From contig NZ_JBHUOZ010000003.1 of the NCBI RefSeq assembly GCF_042686025.1, forward strand, positions 2,294,001-2,358,000: a stretch of DNA of 64,000 bases, in the 5' to 3' direction. This document shows, piece by piece, positions 8,649 through 15,455 of this stretch. Made by a program: the position numbers and the translations under genes. Numbering within the stretch: the first letter of the stretch is position 1; every line of letters begins with the position of its first letter. A model generated the notes under the pieces. It worked only from the letters and a program-made list of their open reading frames with translations. It ran no database searches and had not been told where the DNA came from. The DNA is from Terrimonas rubra. Its GTDB lineage: Bacteria > Bacteroidota > Bacteroidia > Chitinophagales > Chitinophagaceae.

Positions 8649-9481
8649 TTACCAAACAATTTTCATATTTGCATGGTCAATGTTTTGAGCCTGTTTGAAC
8701 GCAGCTTGTTGAAAGGTTGGTATTGGGCCGTTATCAATTCTTTTAAATGTGTCCCTTGCAGCTAAAATTAATTTCATGTTTTTTTTAAAAGGATAAGTTG
8801 CTTTAATGGCAAGATTGATTCCTTTTCCGTCATAAGGTACGCTTGGATATAGAATTACATCTACTGTGTATTTGTTTTGATTAAAAGCCATATTACAATA
8901 CGCAGAAGTAATCATATAAGTCTGTGGGTCTTTTTTTGCTGACTTTCTAAATTTGTCAAATAGAAATTTATACAATAAAATCATAGCTGCTTTCATATCC
9001 CCGTTTTGCTGATTTATAAAATGTTCTAATTTAATGCCATGCATTTTATCATATGGTGAAAGTCTGTCCTGTTCATGAGGACTTGTTACGATTAATACCT
9101 TTAAGGAACTTTCAATTGTCCATTTACCAATTGTAGCATGTAAAAATTCTTCCTTTTTTTCTTCCACCCAATATTTAAATAAGATGTTAGTCTGAAGTCA
9201 GAGCAATAAAAAACTGGTTGATGTGGGACGTTGCATCTTGCAAATGATTTAACGACTGCTCCAGGTGGTAAACTTATATCAGAAAAATCTTCAAAGAAAT
9301 TGTCTGTGTCATGCGTCCTTGTATGAAAAACTGTTTTAGGTAAATCGGGAAAGTCAAGTATAAGAAATGGAAGTTGCCCTATATGCTTGTAACCTTCAAC
9401 AGCTTTATCATAAGCTGCAGGGTCAGCAGGATCTACTGACTGTAATATGTGAATTGCTTCTTGTACTTTTTTGGTCGTCAT
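8649..9481 (-). pseudogene. RES-like (NAD+ phosphorylase toxin-type) gene split by a frameshift
   Basis: Two overlapping frames (9481 to 9101, and 9167 to 8649) make one protein if read with a -1 shift at an A7 run (T7 on the + strand at 9154-9160). The first part has features of a RES domain: a strand TVFHTR, a DISLPPG segment, then FARCNVPHQPVFYCSD, which resembles the RES pattern GRxNxPG..vfY. The second part continues smoothly from KKEEFLHATIGKW. RES toxins break down NAD+ and normally sit with an antitoxin. The break may be a true mutation, a homopolymer sequencing error, or slippage that makes the full product. The family call is moderate. Confidence 0.6.
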
Positions 9482-9490
9482 AACAAGGCT

Positions 9491-9619
9491 GCTAACTTTT
9501 GTATTTACGAAAATTTCACTAAAAACTTTCGTAAATACAGCTATATAGAACCCATTTGCGAAAGTTGCTTTAATTCAACTTAATTTAGTCAGTTAATCGA
9601 TGGATTGATTGAAGAACTC
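9491..9619. repeat. Island repeat copy 1, with palindrome
   Basis: A ~129-bp direct repeat of 10595-10720, roughly three-quarters alike by eye. It contains a perfect 12-bp inverted repeat, GTATTTACGAAA (9501-9512) and TTTCGTAAATAC (9527-9538), then blocks TAGAACC, ATTTGCGAAA, GCTTTAATT, TTTAGTCA and TTAATCGAT. It lies directly upstream of the RES-like gene, so the palindrome may also be its operator. On the + strand the right part encodes FSQLIDGLI, echoed in copy 2. Confidence 0.75.
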
Positions 9620-9667
9620 GCCAATGCTGTTTTAGAGGTATGTGGCATTTCGCTTATTACTTGGCTT

Positions 9668-10399
9668 CTATATCCCACATTCATTAACTTCAGGAGCGAC
9701 TAACTCGGCGAGTTTCGCAGCCAATTCTGCCATTGGCTCTTCTGCTGTACTCAGTCCACTTCTTGAGCCAAGCAATGGACTTATGTCACGCAGTTCTTCA
9801 TATGTTGTGTCATGTAGGATAGGAACAAGTAAATCACGAGCTAAAAGTGCAGAAAGTTCTTTTTCAGCAATACCTGCTCCTGCAAGTCGTTTCAGAAAGG
9901 CCGGCGTCACAAGCACAATACCAACTCGAGACTTTGCGAGCCCTTTGTCGATTTCTCGGAGTAAGGGAGAGCCAAGAAGAACGTCTTTCTCACTAAACCA
10001 AACAGAAACACCTTTTGCCTCAAGTAAGTCGTGTAATTCTTTAGCAGCACCCTTTCGATCGTCCCAAGCATGGCAAAGAAAAACGTCTCGAAGGTCTGGA
10101 ATAGATATTCTCTTTTCAATGTTTTCCCGTACTGGTGTCAAGGTTCGCACCTCTGATGGAGTATAGAATACAGAAGAGCTACCTCTCGACCAACGGGGTT
10201 TTACACTTCTGCTACTACCCCCACTACTACTTTTACTACTCGAATTACTCCCAGTTGAGGAGTATGGAGAAGAATATGGTTGGTAGGATGAATATGAATT
10301 GTAGCTACTATAGCCATTATATCGACTACCACATACAGGGCAAGCTGCTGCGCCACTTGCTGTACGATGTCCGTATCTTGGTGCTGTACATCTTGCCAT
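9668..10399 (-). CDS. Zinc-ribbon / Ser-Tyr-rich linker / TIR domain protein
   Basis: A 243-residue protein in three parts. The N-terminus MARCTAPRYGHR...CPVCG (C4, C20, C23) looks like a small zinc ribbon, a start seen on many bacterial TIR proteins. Residues ~27-76 are a low-complexity Ser/Tyr/Gly linker. Residues ~100-240 are a TIR domain: DVFLCHAWDD, a BB-loop-like GSPLLREI, the strand GIVLVTP, and EKEL with E181 as likely catalytic glutamate. NAD+ cleavage in defence is inferred. Its base composition is more GC-rich than that of its island neighbours, and it lies between two copies of the island repeat, suggesting a separate origin. Confidence 0.85.
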   Translation of the reverse strand: MARCTAPRYGHRTASGAAACPVCGSRYNGYSSYNSYSSYQPYSSPYSSTGSNSSSKSSSGGSSRSVKPRWSRGSSSVFYTPSEVRTLTPVRENIEKRISIPDLRDVFLCHAWDDRKGAAKELHDLLEAKGVSVWFSEKDVLLGSPLLREIDKGLAKSRVGIVLVTPAFLKRLAGAGIAEKELSALLARDLLVPILHDTTYEELRDISPLLGSRSGLSTAEEPMAELAAKLAELVAPEVNECGI

Positions 10400-10594
10400 A
10401 TTGCTGTTTATTTTTTTACAAACAAATCTAAGTAATTTAGTAATTAAATACTAAAAATATTATTATTTGTTTTAAGCATTTTTTCCACTTTAGTGTGTTT
10501 TAGAATAAAGTAAATCTTGACTGTGCGATAATTCAGACGTGTAATTGTTTTAATTTTTATACACTTTGGAGTATCCTGGCCCGTAACCATTACC

Positions 10595-10720
10595 GCTAAC
10601 TCTTGTATTTACAAAATCCCAAAAAACCTTCATAAATACAACCATGTAGAACCGATTTGCGAAAATCGCTTTAATTAAATGATATTTAGTCATTTAATCG
10701 ATGAACTGATTGATTTACTC
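10595..10720. repeat. Island repeat copy 2
   Basis: The second copy of the repeat at 9491-9619, sharing GCTAAC, TTGTATTTAC, ATAAATACA, TAGAACC, ATTTGCGAAAA, GCTTTAATT, TTTAGTCA and TTTAATCGATG. Its palindrome is degenerate (GTATTTA/TAAATAC). With copy 1 it flanks the TIR gene. Confidence 0.75.
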
Positions 10721-10832
10721 TTTTTGGTTGAGGCTCGTGGTCATTGAGTTTTCGAGACTTTTATAATGCTTCAAACTGGCTGAAAAAGCTTGAAATTTCC
10801 TTTAGATCCTAAATAAAACGGTTCGACAATTG

Positions 10833-10847
10833 TCTAGTCGTCCCGAC
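10833..10847 (+). repeat. Right attachment-like repeat (tRNA-Pro 3' end copy)
   Basis: TCTAGTCGTCCCGAC, identical to the tRNA-Pro 3' end at 4889-4903, with GTTCGA 11 bases upstream. The rest of the tRNA is absent, so this is not a functional tRNA gene. Confidence 0.75.
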
Positions 10848-10854
10848 CAAACAA

Positions 10855-10886
10855 AATAAGGCAGCAGCAATGCTGCCTTATTTATA
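10855..10886 (+). terminator. Second copy of the tRNA-Pro terminator
   Basis: The stem AATAAGGCAGCA/TGCTGCCTTATT with a GCAA loop and T-rich tail. It is nearly the same hairpin as at 4912-4940, here following the attachment-like repeat. Confidence 0.75.
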
Positions 10887-11051
10887 TCCTCTTACACGTC
10901 TCATACCCGGTACCACCACGCCACCCATTTGCTGCCAGGAGTGTTCAACATGGCCCTTTTCCGTAAAAAGTATACAATAATCAGAGATTTGTTTACAAGT
11001 CCCGAGGTACTCCCTTCCCACCTTTGCAGTAACAAATTAAATGATCAAAAA

Positions 11052-11867
11052 ATGGGAAAAGTAATCTTAATCACCGGCGCAAGTTCAGGCATGGGTAAAG
11101 AAACCGCTATGAGACTCATCCGGGAAGGCCATACTGTTTATACAGCAGCACGTCGTATCGATCAAATGGAAGATATCAAGGCAATCGGCGGGCATCCGAT
11201 CAAGATGGATGTCACCATCGAAGCTGACATCGACAACGTAGTCAACACTATCGTTAAAGAACAAGGCAGGGTTGATGTGCTTTGGAACAATGCGGGCTAT
11301 GGGTTGTACGGTGCTGTAGAAGATGTACCGCTGGATGAAGCAAGAAAACAGTTTGAAGTAAATGTTTTTGGCATTGCCGCTATGACTCAGAAAGTAGTAC
11401 CCCACATGCGTAAAGTAAAGTCCGGCACCATTATTAACACGTCTTCTATGGGTGGAAAAATGTACTTTCCCATGGGAGCCTGGTATCATGCCAGTAAACA
11501 TGCTCTGGAGGGGTTAAGCGACTGTTTGCGTTTAGAGCTAAAACAATTTAATATCAATGTGGTGGTTATAGAGCCGGGGTTTATCGCTACTGAATTCGGA
11601 ACTGTATTATTAGAAGGTTTTGCTAAAATCAGGAAAGACAGTGCCTATAAAGACTTAATGAATAAAATTGAGGAGGGCACCAAAAAATCAGCTAAAGGTA
11701 ATGGCTCCTCCAAACCCGAAGTCATTGCTGATACCATTAGTAAAATAGTTAACAGCAAAAAGCCAAAAACACGCTACAGGGTTGGAAAATTTGCTAAACC
11801 TATGGTTTGGATGAGAACCTATTTGGGTGATAAGCTCTTTGATAAAATAGTAATGAGCCAGATGTAA
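11052..11867 (+). CDS. Short-chain dehydrogenase/reductase (SDR)
   Basis: A classical SDR oxidoreductase of 271 residues from the chosen start. It shows the nucleotide-binding TGASSGMG near the N-terminus, NNAG, the catalytic Ser in INTSS, and YHASK with the catalytic Tyr and Lys, followed by PGFIATEFG. The basic AARR after strand 2 suggests NADP(H). The frame is open 41 codons further upstream, but ATG 11052 gives the family's normal N-terminus. The AraC-type gene downstream on the same strand may regulate it, an arrangement common in Bacteroidota. The substrate is unknown. Confidence 0.9.
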   Translation: MGKVILITGASSGMGKETAMRLIREGHTVYTAARRIDQMEDIKAIGGHPIKMDVTIEADIDNVVNTIVKEQGRVDVLWNNAGYGLYGAVEDVPLDEARKQFEVNVFGIAAMTQKVVPHMRKVKSGTIINTSSMGGKMYFPMGAWYHASKHALEGLSDCLRLELKQFNINVVVIEPGFIATEFGTVLLEGFAKIRKDSAYKDLMNKIEEGTKKSAKGNGSSKPEVIADTISKIVNSKKPKTRYRVGKFAKPMVWMRTYLGDKLFDKIVMSQM

Positions 11868-12053
11868 TGAATGTACCATGCAAGCTTCAACACTATTTTA
11901 TGTGATAAAGCTGATCATAAACACGGTCCAGTGACGGTTAACCAATAATATTTAAGTAATTTGTATAAACATGTTGCCGCCAGCACCATGTAAAAACAGG
12001 CCTGTTCAAACAACCCGTTAACACGCTATTTTTAGTACAAAAGATTAAACTAA

Positions 12054-12962
12054 ATGACGCCAGTTATAAACATCAATAACATATCCGACATCAGCAGGTT
12101 TGTAGAACAGGGCGGAATTAAACATCCATTGGTGGCCGTTATAGACTTTGGGAAAGTAGATGAGTATATTCCGGCCGGCACCAGGATTTCCTGCAATTTC
12201 TACTCTATCATGTTCAAAAATTATTGTGCCAATAATATGAAATACGGCAGGCAGCAATATGATTTCCAGGAAGGAAGTTTGATATGTATTGCACCAAAAC
12301 AGGTTGTTGAGCTGGATACTGAAATACAAAAAAGAGACGACATGATGGGTTGGGGATTATTTTTTCATCCGGATTTGATAAGAGGCACAACGCTTGGGGC
12401 AAGAATGAAAGAATATACGTTTTTCTCATACGAAACATCCGAAGCACTGCATTTATCGGATAAGGAAAAGAAAGTATTATATGACTGTATTGTAAAGATA
12501 CAAAGCGAATTAAATGAGAACATTGACAACTACAGTCAAAACCTGATTGTATCTAATATAGAATTGCTCCTAAATTATTGTTCCCGTTATTATGGAAGAC
12601 AATTTATTACCAGAAAACATTCAAACAGTAATATTGTAACACAAGTAGAAAGCATATTACAAGAATACTTTAATTCAGATATATTAAAAGAAAAAGGGCT
12701 TCCCACAGTGGCTTACGTGGCGGGTAAAGTAAATTTATCACCCAATTACCTGAGTGATTTATTAAAAAAAGAAACCGGCATGAACACCAAGGACCAGATA
12801 CATCATTTTCTGATTGAAGAAGCAAAAAATATTTTATTAGGAAGTAACAAAAGTATCAGTGAAATAGCTTACGCATTAGGATTTGAATACCCACAATATT
12901 TCAGTAAGTTATTTAAACAAAAAACAGGTAACACGCCGCAGCAGTTCAGGTCTTTACATTAA
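12054..12962 (+). CDS. AraC-family transcriptional regulator
   Basis: A 302-residue regulator. Residues ~1-180 form a cupin-like sensing domain without recognisable ligand motifs. Residues ~200-302 carry the two helix-turn-helix units of AraC proteins, including LSPNYLSDLLKKETG and the signature ISEIAYALGFEYPQYFSKLFKQKTGNTPQQFR. It lies 186 bases downstream of the SDR gene and may control it; this is inferred from position only. Confidence 0.92.
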   Translation: MTPVININNISDISRFVEQGGIKHPLVAVIDFGKVDEYIPAGTRISCNFYSIMFKNYCANNMKYGRQQYDFQEGSLICIAPKQVVELDTEIQKRDDMMGWGLFFHPDLIRGTTLGARMKEYTFFSYETSEALHLSDKEKKVLYDCIVKIQSELNENIDNYSQNLIVSNIELLLNYCSRYYGRQFITRKHSNSNIVTQVESILQEYFNSDILKEKGLPTVAYVAGKVNLSPNYLSDLLKKETGMNTKDQIHHFLIEEAKNILLGSNKSISEIAYALGFEYPQYFSKLFKQKTGNTPQQFRSLH

Positions 12963-13035
12963 TAAATGCAATACTTGTAAGTTTCCCGCCTGGTCATCTG
13001 TAATAGCCTGGTATTGTAAACTTATTTATACCTGA

Positions 13036-13473
13036 TTAGTACTTGGGAAGATGTGCTACCAGCTCCACCTCTAATTTAGCATCAGACATATACAATCTTT
13101 CTACCTGTATCCAGGTGGCGGCCGGAAAGTCTTTTTTGTAAAATGCTTTTCGGGAATCGTTATACTTCTTCATGGCCTCTATATCGGTGGTATAGAGGTT
13201 CTCTTTCACCACGTTCTGAAATCCTGCCCCAAAGCTCTTTAATGATCTTTCCAGGGCAAGATACACCTGTGTAATACCTTCTGGTGTAACCGCTGTACTT
13301 ACAGCCCCGGAGATATACAGTATATTATCCACTTTTATTACCTGCACATAACCGGCAGTAGTATCCTGTTTCACCGGGTTACCCCAATGCCATTTTTCTT
13401 TAACGATCTCATTCTTCTGTGCCAATACAGCTGTATTTATGGACAGCAGTAAAATCAAAACCATGTATTTCAT
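13036..13473 (-). CDS. Secreted RidA/YjgF-family protein
   Basis: A 145-residue member of the RidA (YjgF/UK114) family, recognised by SGAVST, the central helix and the C-terminal strand LEVELVAHLPKY. It has a clear signal peptide (residues ~1-18, ending VLAQ), so it should be periplasmic, whereas typical RidA is a cytosolic enamine/imine deaminase. The position of RidA's active-site arginine (PAR in the family) reads PAA here, so ordinary deaminase activity is doubtful. It is transcribed on its own; the role is unknown. Confidence 0.85.
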   Translation of the reverse strand: MKYMVLILLLSINTAVLAQKNEIVKEKWHWGNPVKQDTTAGYVQVIKVDNILYISGAVSTAVTPEGITQVYLALERSLKSFGAGFQNVVKENLYTTDIEAMKKYNDSRKAFYKKDFPAATWIQVERLYMSDAKLEVELVAHLPKY

Positions 13474-13862
13474 GAGTAATTTATTTTAAATATTGCTAAA
13501 TAAAGTTTACTGAACAAGGTCTTACCTCCACCAGTTGCCCCGTCCCTATCCATCTAATAGTTTTAAAGTTAAAAAGAATTACAGCCCTTCTCTAAAAATC
13601 CCCTTTTTATCTGATTGATCCACGTCTTCTTTTCTGCCGCATTTGCACCAAAATATTCAATCATAAAGAGAACCCATAATGACCCATATACTCAATACCC
13701 TGCCTAAGCAGGTCAACTGATGTGCATGATTATTTATTCAATACACAGGCTACTGCAGAAGGTAATGCCATGCCGGATGAAAACTTTAACCGGAACATTT
13801 TTCCTTAATCAACACGAATATATTATAAACACAACATCAATACTAACCATTCATGTATCATT
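13474..13862. other. Intergenic stretch with a possible gene remnant
   Basis: No intact gene. On the minus strand, 13569-13664 reads as a protein-like C-terminus (contains WINQIKRGFLEKG), and about 55 bases just upstream, in another frame, read VDLLRQGIEYMGHYG. Together they look like the frameshifted tail of a lost gene. The family is not recognised. The rest shows nothing notable. Confidence 0.35.
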
Positions 13863-13899
13863 AATAAAAAAGCTCCTGGTATACAGGAGCTTTTTTATT
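13863..13899. terminator. Bidirectional terminator after the antiporter gene
   Basis: The stem AAAAAAGCTCCTG / CAGGAGCTTTTTT with a GTATA-type loop has A and T runs on both sides. It lies just beyond the stop of the minus-strand antiporter gene. Confidence 0.85.
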
Positions 13900-13915
13900 A
13901 GAAGTTGGCGAATGT

Positions 13916-15157
13916 TTACCCGGTGGGTAATACACGTTTCGCTACCCTGCCAATGGTAAGCCCCTGTACTACGATGGAGAATATTACTACGATATAAGTG
14001 ATAGCGAGAATAAAATTTTTGTATGGCCCTTGTTCCACCGATAAGGCCAGCGCAATGGATACACCACCACGTAATCCACCCCACACGAGCAGCTTGATCG
14101 TACCTCCATTGAATTTTGTTTTAAAAGGTATCAGTTTTGTGGGTATCCATATAGAAATAAAACGGGCCAGTAATACCACTATAATGCCCACTAAACCAAC
14201 CAGCCAGTAATCAGTCAGGTCGGCGATCAGCAATAATTCAAAACCTATGAACAGGAACAAAATTGCATTCAATATTTCATCCACCAGTTCCCAGAATTTT
14301 TCCAGGTAATCTTTCGTGGTTTCGGACATGGCCGTTTTTTTACCGTAGTTACCAATTACCAGACCGGCAGCCACCATGGTCAGCGGACCGGAGATATGAA
14401 TGGCCCTGGCCAGTAAATAACCGCCCATTACAGCCGCTAAGGTCAGCAGTACCGATACTTTATAATCATCCACCTTCTGCATGGCTTTTGACACCAGCCA
14501 GCCGATGAGTATACCGCCCAATAAGCCACCCACTGCTTCTTTTACCAGTAACCAGGAAATACCGGAGGCAGAAACCTCGGCTTCGGTATTCTGGGCGATC
14601 TGCAGCAATACCGCAAATACCACTACCGCTACCCCATCATTGAATAATGATTCACCGGCCACCTTGGTTTCCAGGCTCCTGGGTACATTGGCCGTTTTTA
14701 AAATGCCCAGTACTGCTATCGGGTCAGTAGGCGATATCAAAGCACCAAAGAGTAAACAATAAATAAGCGGAATTTCTTTATAAATAAGCGGGAATACAAA
14801 ATAAAGGATACCACCGACAATAGCGGTAGATAATAATACACTCAAGGTAGAAAACACCACCACCGGCATACGTTGTTCCTTCAGGTCAGACATATGAATA
14901 TGTATAGCACCCGCAAAAAGTAAAAAATTAAGCATTCCCCCCATTAATATTTCCGTAAAGTCGATGCCTTCTAACAACTTGGAAAAGGCATAAAACATTT
15001 TGGGGAACATATTACCGGTAATTACCAGCATCACCGAAGCCGCCATGGCAATTAACATGACCCCGATAGTAGAAGGTAATTTTAAGAACCGGACATTGAC
15101 ATAAGAAAAAATAGCAGCTAATACAATTAAGGCAGAAAAGGAATAATACAGTTCCAT
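13916..15157 (-). CDS. Sodium/proton antiporter, CPA1 family
   Basis: A 413-residue inner-membrane protein with about 12 hydrophobic helices. The sequence SPTDPIAVLGILK and the helix with GESLFNDGVAVVVF are the conserved CPA1/NhaP-type segments; the N-D pair and the TDP motif form the ion site. The later GGLRGGVSIALALS is also characteristic. It probably exchanges Na+ or K+ for protons in pH and salt balance. The long C-terminal cytosolic domain of some NhaP proteins is absent. It is a single gene with its own terminator. Confidence 0.9.
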   Translation of the reverse strand: MELYYSFSALIVLAAIFSYVNVRFLKLPSTIGVMLIAMAASVMLVITGNMFPKMFYAFSKLLEGIDFTEILMGGMLNFLLFAGAIHIHMSDLKEQRMPVVVFSTLSVLLSTAIVGGILYFVFPLIYKEIPLIYCLLFGALISPTDPIAVLGILKTANVPRSLETKVAGESLFNDGVAVVVFAVLLQIAQNTEAEVSASGISWLLVKEAVGGLLGGILIGWLVSKAMQKVDDYKVSVLLTLAAVMGGYLLARAIHISGPLTMVAAGLVIGNYGKKTAMSETTKDYLEKFWELVDEILNAILFLFIGFELLLIADLTDYWLVGLVGIIVVLLARFISIWIPTKLIPFKTKFNGGTIKLLVWGGLRGGVSIALALSVEQGPYKNFILAITYIVVIFSIVVQGLTIGRVAKRVLPTG

Positions 15158-15409
15158 CTACAGCATTCAGGTTTTAATTAAGAAAAAATAGACCACAATG
15201 GCCTGATGCATATATATGGCTACAAATGTATGTGCAGCCTGCAAAGCGGCGAAGATAAGGAAAATAAAGGGTTCAGGAGCTTTACACCGGCCGACAGTCG
15301 GTATCACCAATGAACACTTTTAACAATACACGCATATTATTGGTGTACTGAATAGTATAACAGCTATATTTTACATAGCAGCATCTTTAAATGAAATGTG
15401 CACACATAA

Positions 15410-15437
15410 AAAAAGCATACCCGGGGTATGCTTTTTA
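15410..15437 (-). terminator. Terminator of the tricorn-like protease gene
   Basis: The stem AAAAGCATACC/GGTATGCTTTT, flanked by A and T runs, lies 20 bases beyond the stop of the minus-strand protease gene. Confidence 0.85.
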
Positions 15438-15455
15438 TCCGTATAAGGATGAGTA

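Larger units (their letters stand above)
4903..10847. mobile_element. tRNA-Pro-associated genomic island (defence-like cargo)
   Basis: The segment lies between the tRNA-Pro 3' end and a second copy of that end, each followed by a near-identical hairpin terminator (GGCAGCA with a 4-base loop). It is visibly more AT-rich than its flanks. It holds P-loop, HEXXH-peptidase, TIR-like, RES-like and zinc-ribbon/TIR genes. The repeat and tRNA location are what integrative elements using a tyrosine recombinase leave behind. No integrase, transposase or relaxase is present, so it is either a decayed island or one mobilised in trans. The boundaries are inferred from the repeats only. Confidence 0.75.
10400..10928. 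other. Non-coding right end of the island
   Basis: No supported gene. In order it holds an AT-rich leader of the TIR gene, island repeat copy 2 (10595-10720), a 22-codon open frame starting at 10679 (MIFSHLIDELI...), a further open fragment ending at TAA 10810-10812 that could be the tail of a lost gene, the right attachment-like repeat, the second terminator and then unremarkable sequence up to the SDR gene. Confidence 0.6.

Noticed and set aside
9642..10166. 174-codon open frame on the + strand
   Set aside because: It is antisense to the TIR gene, and its Ser-rich translation mirrors that gene's linker and codons.
10444..10590. 48-codon minus-strand open frame upstream of the TIR gene
   Set aside because: AT-rich, basic, no ribosome site or recognisable protein character; probably chance.
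9491..10720. Integron attC sites
   Set aside because: The repeats have palindromes and flank a gene, but the RYYYAAC/GTTRRRY core sites are not met and no integron integrase is present.
13720..13959. 79-codon + strand open frame
   Set aside because: It runs through the terminator into the antisense of the antiporter gene and has no protein-like composition.
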